A stretch of 64,000 bases of DNA from Marinobacter caseinilyticus (GCF_011074955.1 NZ_WUQJ01000034.1:209474-273473); one strand, 5' to 3'. Counted from the first letter of the stretch, positions 56,045 to 63,995 are shown. Notes: a model not told the origin generated them from the sequence alone. A program made the numbers and translations.

Positions 56045-58531
56045 TTACTTCCTTGCTTTACGGGCTTTCGACGGCTTACTGGCTTCACCGCCTCTGGAGC
56101 CCGCGTTGCCAGCACTTTTAGCCGCCTCGGCCACCAGTTTGGCTTTGGCGGAGGCTGGCTTCGACGATTTACCGCCTGCCCGCCTGGACTTTGCGCCTGA
56201 CTTGCCACGCCCGTCAGACCGCCCTTTGTCCTTGTGCTCGCCCCGGCTCTTGACCTTCAGAGCGTCGCGATCGGCTTGCCGACGTTTGGGCTCGCTGACC
56301 AGCTCCAGGTCCACTTTGCGGTCCTCAAGGCCCACTCGTATCACTTTCACCCGAACCTCGTCACCGAGACGGAAGCTCACCGCTGTGCGCTCACCAATCA
56401 AGCGATGTTTGCCGGCGTCGTGATGGAAGTAATCACCGCTCAGTGTCGATACGTGCACCAGGCCTTCGACATACACGCCACTCAACTCCACAAAGAAGCC
56501 AAACGGCACCACTGCGGCAATCACACCCTCGTATTCCTCGCCCACATGCTCTTTCAGATATTCACACTTCAGCCACGCCATCACGTCGCGGGTTGCATCG
56601 TCGGCCCGACGTTCCGTCATTGAGCAGTGTTCGCCAAGCTGCACCATCCTGGCCAGATCATACGGGTACTTGGCCAGTTCAGAGTCTCGCTTGCCAGGCC
56701 GCACAACCGTATCGGTGCGCTTACTGCCATGAATGACCGATTTGATACCGCGATGAACAATCAAATCCGGATAGCGGCGAATCGGCGAGGTAAAGTGCGC
56801 GTAGCTCTCAAACCCCAAACCAAAATGCCCGCTCTCCTCGGGGCTGTAGACTGCCTGGCTGAGAGATCGGAGCATCACGGTCTGGATAACATTGGCGTCC
56901 GGACGATCAGAAATGCTCGACAACAACGCCTGATAATCCGCCGATTCCGGCTTATCGCCACCGCCCAGTTGCAAGCCAAGCTCACCCAAAAACAATCGCA
57001 GCCCCGTCAGACGCTCGACCGACGGGCCATCGTGTACCCTGTAAAGGGAGGGCAGTTTGTGTTTCTTGAGGAATCGCGCCGTCGCCACGTTCGCACAGAG
57101 CATGCACTCTTCGACAATCTTGTGCGCATCGTTGCGATGGACCGGCACAATCTCTTCAATTTTGCGGGTAGCATCGAAAATGATCCGGGTTTCGGTGGTT
57201 TCAAAATCGATGGCGCCGCGCTCGGTACGCGCCTTGCGGAACAGCTTGTACGCATCGTAGAGCACTTCCAGGTGCGGCACGACATCGGTGTATTGGTCGC
57301 GCAGTGACTGGCCCTTGTCGGAATCCGGGCGCTCAAGCATATCGCTGACTTTGGTATAGGTCAGCCGGGCATGACTGTGCATCACCGCCTGATAGAAAGT
57401 ATAGCTACTGATGCCGCCAGACGAACTGATCGTCATGTCGGCAACCACGCAGAGCCGGTCTACTCCGGGGTTCAGGGAGCAAAGGCCGTTGGACAGTTTC
57501 TCCGGCAGCATGGGCACCACGTGATCCGGGAAATAGACCGACGTGCCGCGACTGACCGCCTCTTCATCCAGCGGCGAACCAGGCCGTACATAGTGCGATA
57601 CATCCGCAATGGCAACGACCAGGCGGAATCCACCACGCGGACGACGCTCACAGTAGATCGCGTCATCGAAGTCACGCGCATCTTCACCGTCAATAGTGAC
57701 TAATGGCAGGTCGGTCAGGTCAACGCGGTTTGCCTTGTCCGCTTCGCCCACTTCCAGAGGAATGGCGGCCGCCTGTTCGCCTGCGGCGGGTGGCCAACTG
57801 TGCGGAATATCGTAAGACCGAATGGCGACATCGATCTCCATACCCGGAGCCATGTGATCCCCCAACACCTCGACGATTTTACCCGTAGGCTTCGCCCGCA
57901 CAGTGGGCTGCCGAATGATATCCACAACGACATATTGACCGTGAAGCGCCGTGCCGCACTGCTCTTCAGGGATCAGCACTTCGTGGTTTATCCTGGCGTT
58001 TTCCGGCACCACGAAAGAAATGCCGCTTTCACGAAACAAACGTCCGACCGTTTGCTGGGTTCGGTACTCCAGAACCTCAACAATGACACCTTCACGGCGC
58101 CCCCGGTCGTCGACACTGTCGACGCGGGCTGCAACGCGGTCACCATGAAATACCTGACGCATCTGGCGGGCGCTGAGAAACAAATCCGAGCCGCCGTCGT
58201 CCGGAACCAAAAACCCAAAACCGTCCCGGTGCCCCTGCACTTTTCCGGTCACCAGATCGGCTTCATCAATGGGCAGGTAGGCGCCCCGGCGATTGCAAAT
58301 GGCCTGTCCGTCACGGCACATGGCAATCAGTCGCCGACGCAACGCTTCAACACCTTCCGGGCTGGTCTGCCCCAATTCTTCACAGAGTGTTTCGTGAGTG
58401 GCGGGAGCGCCGCGTTTACGTAGATGCTCGAGAATGAACTCACGACTCTGGATGGGGTTGTCATAGTTCTTTGCCTCACGCTTTGCATGAGGGTCTTTAA
58501 TCTTATCTGTTTTCTTTTTTCTAAAAAACAT
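56045..58531 (-). CDS. rnr: ribonuclease R
   Basis: RNase R is a processive 3'-5' exoribonuclease that degrades structured RNA. The 828-residue protein has an N-terminal HTH (SREFILEHLRKRGAPATHE), two cold-shock domains, the RNB catalytic domain with DGEDARDFDDAIYCE (about residues 281-295), an S1 domain (EEYEGVIAAVVPFGFFVELSG) and a long basic Lys/Arg/Ser/Gly tail (about 735-828). It forms an operon with rlmB. Confidence 0.97.
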   Translation of the reverse strand: MFFRKKKTDKIKDPHAKREAKNYDNPIQSREFILEHLRKRGAPATHETLCEELGQTSPEGVEALRRRLIAMCRDGQAICNRRGAYLPIDEADLVTGKVQGHRDGFGFLVPDDGGSDLFLSARQMRQVFHGDRVAARVDSVDDRGRREGVIVEVLEYRTQQTVGRLFRESGISFVVPENARINHEVLIPEEQCGTALHGQYVVVDIIRQPTVRAKPTGKIVEVLGDHMAPGMEIDVAIRSYDIPHSWPPAAGEQAAAIPLEVGEADKANRVDLTDLPLVTIDGEDARDFDDAIYCERRPRGGFRLVVAIADVSHYVRPGSPLDEEAVSRGTSVYFPDHVVPMLPEKLSNGLCSLNPGVDRLCVVADMTISSSGGISSYTFYQAVMHSHARLTYTKVSDMLERPDSDKGQSLRDQYTDVVPHLEVLYDAYKLFRKARTERGAIDFETTETRIIFDATRKIEEIVPVHRNDAHKIVEECMLCANVATARFLKKHKLPSLYRVHDGPSVERLTGLRLFLGELGLQLGGGDKPESADYQALLSSISDRPDANVIQTVMLRSLSQAVYSPEESGHFGLGFESYAHFTSPIRRYPDLIVHRGIKSVIHGSKRTDTVVRPGKRDSELAKYPYDLARMVQLGEHCSMTERRADDATRDVMAWLKCEYLKEHVGEEYEGVIAAVVPFGFFVELSGVYVEGLVHVSTLSGDYFHHDAGKHRLIGERTAVSFRLGDEVRVKVIRVGLEDRKVDLELVSEPKRRQADRDALKVKSRGEHKDKGRSDGRGKSGAKSRRAGGKSSKPASAKAKLVAEAAKSAGNAGSRGGEASKPSKARKARK

Positions 58532-58659
58532 TCAGTCTTTTGCCTTTGAGCCGCGCGGCACATCATTGTGCGGGCCGGCGTTATGGGTGTGTGCCGAGTA
58601 TAACGTCCAGAACACAAACCTACCTAACATGGTCGCACAATCACCTATTAAAAAAACGT

Positions 58660-58688
58660 TTGACAGTGATTTTGCGAATGATTAAAGT
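58660..58688 (+). promoter_or_regulatory. sigma70 promoter of tRNA-Leu
   Basis: A perfect TTGACA is followed after 17 bases by TAAAGT, then a GC-rich discriminator (ACGCGCC) of the kind found at stable-RNA promoters. It sits about 100 bases upstream of tRNA-Leu. Confidence 0.75.
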
Positions 58689-58790
58689 ACGCGCCATTGG
58701 TGAGGTCAACACCTCGCCAGACTGCAGAACTTTCAGAATATCAGCCATCTAACATTGATCGCTGAGTGAGAAGCAACCTGTAGGTCACCT

Positions 58791-58877
58791 GCCGAGGTGG
58801 CGAAATTGGTAGACGCGCTAGCTTCAGGTGCTAGTAGGGGCAACCCTGTGGAGGTTCAAGTCCTCTCCTCGGCACCA
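58791..58877 (+). tRNA. tRNA-Leu (CAG)
   Basis: An 87-base class II tRNA with acceptor GCCGAGG/CCTCGGC, anticodon CAG, a long variable arm (TAGGGGCAACCCTGTG region), T-loop GTTCAAGTC and encoded CCA. It marks the chromosomal-backbone side of the cassette array. Confidence 0.96.
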
Positions 58878-59231
58878 TCTCTTCCCCCAAGAGATGGTGA
58901 GTTCTGTCGTTTGAAACATAACTTTTCCGCCCTGGTAGCGTTATGGTTATCACACCTCATCTTCGCTCCGATCCCAAGAAACCCTTTACTCGACCGACGC
59001 CCCAATTTCCATTTGCATTTCAACCAGTTGATCCCCTCGGCGCCGATTTGGAAAAGTTATGCTTCCACAGTCTTTCATCCAGATCGTCATCATTGAGGAA
59101 GCTTTATGCTTCAAAATAACAAGGGCCATGGCCAATGAGCTTTTGATAGCTCTGCCTTGAAGTGTTCACACGCAAGTCGTGTCGCAACCTGATACTGGAG
59201 CTATCGCGTGACCCGCAGTTCATGCCGTAAA
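58878..59231. other. gene-free stretch between tRNA-Leu and the cassette array
   Basis: I find no supported gene in these 354 bases. The base composition is more AT-rich than the flanking core genes at its start. A frame running through the tRNA is an artefact. It may contain decayed cassette material, since a gene-end-like frame adjoins it on the right. Confidence 0.45.
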
Positions 59232-59342
59232 TTAACCGCTCGGTAAGGTCGCAAAGCGAACATTCAGATTCGGGCGTAACGCCTGCGCTTTGTTCTCAAA
59301 GCGATCCTTTTTGCCGGTCCAAACTGGGCCGTTCTTTGGCAT
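59232..59342 (-). CDS. small ORF or gene remnant at the distal end of the array
   Basis: From the ATG at 59342 the minus strand encodes 36 residues beginning MPKNGPVWTGKKDRF and ending ATLPSG. The same frame is open upstream to about 59415 (through RSKKAASSPKPQLQ) but has no ATG there. Its composition looks protein-like, and it starts inside the degenerate attC. It may be the 3' remnant of an older cassette gene. No family recognised. Confidence 0.35.
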   Translation of the reverse strand: MPKNGPVWTGKKDRFENKAQALRPNLNVRFATLPSG

Positions 59343-59444
59343 CAACGCCTGCAGTTGCGGCTTGGGTGAACTGGCGGCTTTTTTGCTGCGCAGCGCGAAA
59401 AAGGTGACAGTTTACCCAAGTCCGGCAAGCTGCACTTGTTAGGT
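59340..59444 (-). repeat. degenerate terminal attC site
   Basis: The outer end is a proper ACCTAAC box (59438-59444, minus strand), containing the stop codon of the adjacent cassette gene. A long imperfect inverted repeat follows, with CTTGGG and CCCAAG meeting around a ~50-base loop. The far box is GTTGATG, which departs from GTTRRRY. This fits the distal, worn end of an integron array. Confidence 0.6.
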
Positions 59445-59819
59445 GCTTTGTTCATCTTCGGGCCAGCAATAAAAACCATACGGATCAGTAACCGCCTTTG
59501 TAAACTTATCCGAGGAAAAATACCCCCGATTAATCAGCTCCTTGACTAGGCGATCACCACCTTTGGACTCTGTAGGCACAACGTAACTTTCTTCACGTTC
59601 TGACGTAAATAGATAAACACCATCAGAAACTAGACCTCCTTCTCCCTGCCACAATACCCGGATAATTGTTGCCCATGTAATTGATTGTTCCCAAGCATCT
59701 TTTCCAGGGGGCTGTGCCGAGATGTTGATCCGCAACTCATCGAATGAAACTTGATACCACTCAGAAAGTGGAGCATTCCTACGTTTGAGTCTATCAAAGA
59801 GTTTTTGCACTATGCTCAT
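59439..59819 (-). CDS. cassette-encoded hypothetical protein (126 aa)
   Basis: The product starts MSIVQKLFDRLKRRNAPLSE. It has a soluble alpha/beta composition with several Trp and Tyr residues (VSFDELRINISAQPPGKDAW; TWATIIRVLWQGEGGLVSDG) and no signal peptide or membrane segment. I do not recognise a family. The upstream attC box GTTAGGTG, 5 bases before the ATG, seems to supply the ribosome-binding site, and the TAA lies inside the next attC box (CACCTAAC). Confidence 0.75.
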   Translation of the reverse strand: MSIVQKLFDRLKRRNAPLSEWYQVSFDELRINISAQPPGKDAWEQSITWATIIRVLWQGEGGLVSDGVYLFTSEREESYVVPTESKGGDRLVKELINRGYFSSDKFTKAVTDPYGFYCWPEDEQST

Positions 59820-59825
59820 CCTGAC

Positions 59826-59910
59826 ACCTAACGCTTTGGTTTAGCGGCGCCCTGACAAGGGCGTCCGGTGGAGGCCATAGGCCGGAACGGACTACAACAA
59901 CTTGTTAGGT
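59826..59910 (-). repeat. attC site (85 bp)
   Basis: Bounded by ACCTAAC and GTTAGGT boxes, with an internal imperfect palindrome containing GCGGCGCCCTGACAAGGGCG, a core shared with two neighbouring sites. Confidence 0.88.
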
Positions 59911-59919
59911 GACCGGCCA

Positions 59920-60147
59920 CTAGACCCTAAAATTCCTTTTGATAAAAACATCAATCCGCTTCTTGTTTATGCGCAACATAATGGCAGCAACGGACACTGA
60001 AAGGAAAAATGGGAGTAGACAGTAGTTCACCCGAAATCCGTTGACTGTTGTCCATTCGAAAGTCGCGTACGCCAGACTGAAGCTCATGAAAGTGAGCCCA
60101 ATTGTCAGAAAGTGAAATCCTTTTCGAATCTGAATTCGGTACTTCAT
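59920..60147 (-). CDS. cassette-encoded small membrane protein (75 aa)
   Basis: The product has two hydrophobic segments (FHFLTIGLTFMSFSLAYA, about residues 11-28, and LLPFFLSVSVAAIMLRI, about 44-60) and a basic C-terminus (NKKRIDVFIKRNFRV), so a two-helix inner-membrane protein with cytoplasmic ends is likely. Function unknown. The attC box provides GTTAGGTGA 5 bases before the ATG as an apparent ribosome-binding site. Confidence 0.75.
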   Translation of the reverse strand: MKYRIQIRKGFHFLTIGLTFMSFSLAYATFEWTTVNGFRVNYCLLPFFLSVSVAAIMLRINKKRIDVFIKRNFRV

Positions 60148-60153
60148 GAATTC

Positions 60154-60225
60154 ACCTAACGACAGTGGTAATGGGCGCCAACGGAGCGCAGCGTAGTTGG
60201 CGCCCCGTTGACCACCTTGTTATTC
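60154..60225 (-). repeat. attC site (72 bp) with distinct stem
   Basis: Bounded by ACCTAAC and GTTATTC. The interior differs from the other sites: GGGCGCCAAC pairs perfectly with GTTGGCGCCC around a short loop (GGAGCGCAGCGTA). The TAA of the 60220-60813 gene lies inside one box. Confidence 0.85.
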
Positions 60226-60813
60226 GCCGCCAGTTGATGTTTCACGAAGGCTTTCCCATAACTTCGAGTTGGCCTCTGCCCGACGAATCCGATACTCCTC
60301 AATACCAGCCATCTGCCCTTTTATGTATTCGATGATGCTCCATTCTCCGAATTCTCGCGGCGACATTGCGGCTAAAGTTCTAAGTTCGGACGCGAGTTCT
60401 TGCGCCTCGAGGCCCAGTTTGGCGTACTGGTACTGACGTTCCTCAAACGCCTCTTCATATTCTGGAGGTGTGGCGTGTTCCGAAGCGCCATCAATCTTTG
60501 CGTTGGCTATTTCGATGTCCCTTGGGAACTGAACGAGCGCATGCATGATTGGTGTGGGAAGCAGCTTTAGTTCTTGATTGTATGGATCGACCCCAAGCTT
60601 TGGTTGATCCACCTGCGCGACGTGATATCCGTCTTTGTCAGGCTGACCACAACATAAGCCATCATCACCTACCACAGCTGCACAGCTATCTACATATCGT
60701 TCCAAAGAGACAACCAAATGCGCGCAAAGATACTGAAGGTCTTTCTCGTTCTTGCCGCGACGCCCCCGAATCTCCCTTAAGAGCTCTATGAGCCACATTA
60801 GTAGCTTTTCCAT
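60220..60813 (-). CDS. cassette-encoded hypothetical protein (197 aa)
   Basis: The start is MEKLLMWLIELLREIRGRRG, then a Cys-containing middle (VDSCAAVVGDDGLCCGQPDK) and a long charged helical C-terminal half (EYEEAFEERQYQYAKLGLEA; IEEYRIRRAEANSKLWESLR) that could form a coiled coil. There is no signal peptide. No family recognised. GGGAG precedes the ATG. It is the largest cassette gene here and fills its cassette from box to box. Confidence 0.78.
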   Translation of the reverse strand: MEKLLMWLIELLREIRGRRGKNEKDLQYLCAHLVVSLERYVDSCAAVVGDDGLCCGQPDKDGYHVAQVDQPKLGVDPYNQELKLLPTPIMHALVQFPRDIEIANAKIDGASEHATPPEYEEAFEERQYQYAKLGLEAQELASELRTLAAMSPREFGEWSIIEYIKGQMAGIEEYRIRRAEANSKLWESLRETSTGGE

Positions 60814-60854
60814 CCAAGGCTCTCCCTGTGACTTTGCAGAAATTTAGACCAGGC

Positions 60855-60932
60855 GCATAACGCGAAGCTTAGCGGCGCCCTGACAAGGGCGTCCGGCGGC
60901 CATCGGCCGCGTACTACAGCGACTGGTTAGAA
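60855..60932 (-). repeat. attC site (78 bp)
   Basis: Bounded by GCATAAC and GTTAGAA, with the same GCGGCGCCCTGACAAGGGCG core as the sites at 59826 and 61237, then a GGCGGCC/GGCCGC palindrome. Confidence 0.85.
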
Positions 60933-60945
60933 GCCGGTTCACCCG

Positions 60946-61167
60946 CTAGTTTATGGTCCACCCCTTAACCCGCATGCGAACTCCAAAGAAGTCCCGCACA
61001 TGCTCAAGGTTCGACACCGATACAAAGCACCAAAATACCCGGCCTACTCGGAACTTTCGGCGAACAGCCCCACAGCCTGGACACCCTGCTGATAACCCGA
61101 TAGAAGCCGAAATTGGCTTCCAGTTTGGACGACAATGTTGCTGGCCTTGGCAACGACGCGAAACCAA
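60946..61167 (-). CDS. possible cassette ORF (73 aa, TTG start)
   Basis: This is the only frame in the cassette ending at the expected place, with TAG 14 bases before the attC box. It contains CPGCG and a plausible C-terminal stretch (LEHVRDFFGVRMRVKGWTIN). It lacks an ATG and is closed upstream by an in-frame TAG, so it may be a truncated gene. A frame crossing the neighbouring attC (61004-61336) is rejected. Confidence 0.35.
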   Translation of the reverse strand: MVSRRCQGQQHCRPNWKPISASIGLSAGCPGCGAVRRKFRVGRVFWCFVSVSNLEHVRDFFGVRMRVKGWTIN

Positions 61168-61236
61168 AAACTACCACATAATTTGCCGCCAAGGCCCACG
61201 CACACCCAACCACCAAAAAACTACAGGAGCCTTGGC

Positions 61237-61323
61237 TTATAACGCCAGCTATAAGCGGCGCCCTGACAAGGGCGTCCGGTGGAGGGCCGAAGGCCCGGAA
61301 CAGACTTAATGGCATTGTTAATT
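61237..61323 (-). repeat. attC site (87 bp)
   Basis: Bounded by TTATAAC and GTTAATT, with the shared GCGGCGCCCTGACAAGGGCG core followed by a GGGCC/GGCCC palindrome. It follows the cupin gene stop by 3 bases. Confidence 0.85.
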
Positions 61324-61326
61324 GGT

Positions 61327-61692
61327 CTATATCCAAACATCGTCTTCGGCGGTCTTACTACCGGACTCGTCACCAGTGTTGACTACTCCTCGTGGTTCGA
61401 TCAGCAAGACTTTGGCTTCATGTTCCGCATAGGGCTTGTGTTCGCTGCCCTTGGGGACCACGTACATTTCGCCCTCGGACAGATCCACATACCCATCTCT
61501 GAAATCGATTCTAAGACTACCTTCGAGAACGATGAAAGTTTCGTCCGTCTCCTTGTGGTCATGCCATACGAACTCGCCCTGAATTTTGACGACCTTGAAC
61601 TGGTAGTCATTCATTTCGGCGATGACCTTCGGTGACCATTGCTCATCAAAGAGGCCGAGCTTGGTTTTGAAATTGACCGCCTGATAGTTCAT
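61327..61692 (-). CDS. cassette-encoded cupin domain protein
   Basis: A 121-residue single-domain cupin. Motif 1 is [17 protein letters not shown] (metal-ligand His, His, Glu) and motif 2 includes [16 protein letters not shown] (third His). This is the mannose-6-phosphate-isomerase-like small cupin type often annotated without substrate. Cupins bind a metal and may act as isomerases, dioxygenases or sensors. AAGGAG lies 6 bases before the ATG, so this cassette gene has its own ribosome-binding site. Confidence 0.9.
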   Translation of the reverse strand: MNYQAVNFKTKLGLFDEQWSPKVIAEMNDYQFKVVKIQGEFVWHDHKETDETFIVLEGSLRIDFRDGYVDLSEGEMYVVPKGSEHKPYAEHEAKVLLIEPRGVVNTGDESGSKTAEDDVWI

Positions 61693-61712
61693 GTGAACTC
61701 CTTTTCGGTGAC

Positions 61713-61796
61713 AGTTAACGCTGAAATAAGCGGCGGCCCGTCAGGGACGTCCGGTGGAGGCCGCAGGCCGGAACGAACTTGATTGACTGGTTACAA
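61713..61796 (-). repeat. attC site (84 bp)
   Basis: Bounded by AGTTAAC and GTTACAA, with a diverged version of the shared core (GCGGCGGCCCGTCAGGGACG) and the same GGTGGAGGCC follow-on. Confidence 0.85.
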
Positions 61797-61812
61797 AGCA
61801 AGAGCACCCCGT

Positions 61813-62145
61813 TTACCCCCGCATCTCTGGTAAAAACTGATGCTCTATAACCTCATAGTGCTGCACCGTGAGGTCAGGCTCAAGCTCATAAACCTCGTCT
61901 TCTGGGTACAAACGGGCCTGCGAAATATTGTCGCCAGCGAACGCCTTGATGGATGCCAGCTTATCCCAGTATGTGATGAGAGTGAGTTCAATTTTGCCGG
62001 TGAGGGAACGTCGGAAAATCTGTGCGCCTAGAAACCCAGGAGTTGCGGACGAATCTTTGATCCCGGTTTCGTAAAGATAGCTCGTGAACCCTTCACTGTG
62101 GATTTCAGGTATTCGGCATTTCCATTCCCTGGCGATCATTACCAC
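61813..62145 (-). CDS. cassette-encoded ABM-fold (antibiotic biosynthesis monooxygenase-like) protein
   Basis: The 110-residue product has the dimeric alpha-beta barrel pattern: MIAREWKCRIPE at the start, TPGFLGAQIFRRSL, ELTLITYWDKLASIKAFAG and VQHYEVIEHQF at the end. Members include small cofactor-free oxygenases and heme-degrading enzymes, but many are uncharacterised. A GTG at 62145 has AGGGAG 5 bases upstream; an ATG two codons later is the alternative. It is the cassette nearest the IS. Confidence 0.85.
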   Translation of the reverse strand: MVMIAREWKCRIPEIHSEGFTSYLYETGIKDSSATPGFLGAQIFRRSLTGKIELTLITYWDKLASIKAFAGDNISQARLYPEDEVYELEPDLTVQHYEVIEHQFLPEMRG

Positions 62146-62160
62146 GCACTCTCCCTTGCT

Positions 62161-62167
62161 TTGTAAC
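62161..62167 (-). repeat. remaining box of an attC split by the IS
   Basis: TTGTAAC matches the box on the other side of the ABM cassette (GTTACAA, 61790-61796). The IS begins at the next base. After the right IS end the sequence reads AACGC, and removing the IS and one AAC copy gives TTGTAACGC, the same TAACGC opening seen in four of the five intact sites. Confidence 0.75.
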
Positions 62168-63995
62168 GAGGCTGTAGAAAAACCCGATTCTGAGTCGTTC
62201 CCGCTGCCTGGTTCCTAATTTTTAGTAGCGGCCATCAACTAGCCGATTTGCGTCATTCCGATGTTCAGCCATCAGTTCTGATTCTTTGACGGTATCAGTG
62301 AGGTACTGCTGGCATCCAGCAGCCCCATTTCCGGCCTTCTGATCCCTGCGTCATGCCGCTAGCTGCCCGTAATTCGCCAGCTTCTCAATATTGTGTACGA
62401 GGCAGTATAGCTGCCATTGGCCTTGTACTTTCTTCTTGCCTCGCAGGCTGAACCGGTTCAGTCGTTTGTTGGTGCCGATGTTGCCGAACACCGGCTCCAC
62501 CACTGACATACGGTGGCCGTAGATCTCTTTGCCCCGCTGGCTGTCGACGCGTTGCTTCATCCAATCGGTATAAGTGGGTCCGTGTTTCAGCTCCAGAGTG
62601 TAGGAGACTTGCCGTCCTTTGCCTTTGCGATGATTTGCAGAGTCCGGGTTCTGCATGCATTGGTGTTTCTTGGGGCAATGCCGGCACTGGAGTAGTCGCC
62701 CCTGGAAGTGAGTCCGGAGTATGCCGTTCTGATCGGTTCTTGTACCCTCGTAGTGCAGGGATTCCCCTGCTGGACAGACACAGGTCATGGTGACCGGGTC
62801 GAACTGGAATTCACTGGCCGGGAGGGTTTTCTTCCAGCCTGTATCTGGCAAATTCTGATGGCGTTTGCCGTACTTGTCTTTCTGGTTCTGGAACGTCGGA
62901 TCCCGGCTGCGGAAGCGGTTGTCCGGCACGTAGCCGTTGATTCGTTGTTCATGCAGGTACTTCATATTGGCTTCGTTGGCGAAGCCGGTGTCGGCGGTGA
63001 CCACGGTCCCCTGCTGATAGATGCTGTCTGCGATACCCAGTTTCTTGAATCGGGTTTCGACGCTCTCCAGTACCGGTTGCAGGGTGTGGTGTTCCTGGCC
63101 TTCGCCAAAGGCCTGGGCGTCGATGATCACCTGATGTTTCTTATCCACCGTGGCCACGCCGTTATAGCCCTGGATCGTGCCTTTGCTGGTGGTCATCTTG
63201 GCACTTTCGTTATCGGTGATATTACTCTTCACTTCCTTGCTCCGCTTCCCCCGACCCATCCTTGGGCGGTTCGTCTTTAGGAAGCGGTCCACTTTGTTCA
63301 TGGCTTCATCCAGCGAGAGGATGGTGTTTGCCCGGCGGATATCCCGGTCCAGCTCAGCTTCGGTTTCGGCCTCATCCCGCTCGTAATGTTCCTTCAAGTG
63401 GTGGCGGATCAGTCGTCGCAGCTTCGCCCGCTTTTCACCCAATTCCTTGAAGGTGCCGGACCATTCCTTGGCGGCATTCGAGGACATCTTGCAGCCGTCG
63501 ATGGCAAAGAGTTCGTTGCCCAGCAGGCCTTGTTCGTGACAGACCAACAGTACCTGCTCGAACAACTCTTCAATCTCCCCGGCATGGCTGCTGACAAACT
63601 TCGCCAATGTCGTAAAGTGGGGAACGGTATCGCAGGACAGTGCCTTGAAGATGATGTTGGTCTCGCAGCACCACTGCATTTCGCGACTGGAGGTGATGCC
63701 TTTGGAGTAGGCGAACAGGATGATCTTCAGCAGGATGGCCGGATTGTAGGCTAAGCGGCCGGTGTCTTCGTTGCGGTATTTGGGGTGGAAAACTGACAGG
63801 TCCAGCTTGTGTTCGATCAGGTAGTGCACCGCGTGTTCAAAGGTGCCGGGTTGAAGCTGTTCCTGGTAGTTGATCACGACCAGGGCGCTCTGGTCGTAGT
63901 TGTAATGCTTGAAGCGAGGCATGCCAACGACTCCTTGTCTGTTTGCCTGATCCTATCAAACCGGGAGGGGATTTTCGGGGTTTTTCTACAGCCTC
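62168..63995 (-). mobile_element. complete IS1182-family insertion sequence (1828 bp)
   Basis: The ends carry a perfect 18-bp terminal inverted repeat (GAGGCTGTAGAAAAACCC) and enclose one full-length transposase gene on the minus strand. The flanks show AAC on both sides (62165-62167 and 63996-63998), a possible 3-bp target duplication, though some IS1182 members make none or a different length. It sits inside an attC site. Intact ends and reading frame indicate a recent or still active insertion. Confidence 0.88.
62351..63922 (-). CDS. IS1182 family transposase
   Basis: A 523-residue DDE transposase. The N-terminal domain (MPRFKHYNYDQSALVVINYQ; SREMQWCCETNIIFKALSCD) is typical of the family. 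The catalytic triad is probably Asp in AIDGCKMSSNA, Asp in VTADTGF and Glu in VVEPVFGNIGTN, with a Cys-rich insert (CRHCPKKHQC) between the last two. No frameshift or internal stop. Confidence 0.93.
   Translation of the reverse strand: MPRFKHYNYDQSALVVINYQEQLQPGTFEHAVHYLIEHKLDLSVFHPKYRNEDTGRLAYNPAILLKIILFAYSKGITSSREMQWCCETNIIFKALSCDTVPHFTTLAKFVSSHAGEIEELFEQVLLVCHEQGLLGNELFAIDGCKMSSNAAKEWSGTFKELGEKRAKLRRLIRHHLKEHYERDEAETEAELDRDIRRANTILSLDEAMNKVDRFLKTNRPRMGRGKRSKEVKSNITDNESAKMTTSKGTIQGYNGVATVDKKHQVIIDAQAFGEGQEHHTLQPVLESVETRFKKLGIADSIYQQGTVVTADTGFANEANMKYLHEQRINGYVPDNRFRSRDPTFQNQKDKYGKRHQNLPDTGWKKTLPASEFQFDPVTMTCVCPAGESLHYEGTRTDQNGILRTHFQGRLLQCRHCPKKHQCMQNPDSANHRKGKGRQVSYTLELKHGPTYTDWMKQRVDSQRGKEIYGHRMSVVEPVFGNIGTNKRLNRFSLRGKKKVQGQWQLYCLVHNIEKLANYGQLAA

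Larger units (their letters stand above)
59340..62167 (-). other. integron gene-cassette array (six cassettes, minus orientation)
   Basis: Six short genes or ORFs, all on the minus strand, alternate with attC-type imperfect palindromes bounded by RYYYAAC/GTTRRRY boxes. In each cassette the starting 7-mer and the complement of the closing box match perfectly (three cassettes) or with one mismatch (three). Predicted cassette lengths are 486, 328, 701, 382, 476 and 448 bases from left to right. Gene polarity places attI/intI to the right, beyond the IS and the window. No integrase gene is visible, so a CALIN (array lacking an integrase) is also possible. Confidence 0.88.

Noticed and set aside
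58797..59096. 99-codon plus-strand ORF beginning MAKLVDALASGAS
   Set aside because: Its first 27 codons are the tRNA-Leu gene read as protein, a well-known artefact; the rest has no protein-like character.
61004..61336. 110-codon minus-strand ORF crossing an attC
   Set aside because: It starts inside the cupin gene end and runs through the whole attC, contrary to cassette organisation.
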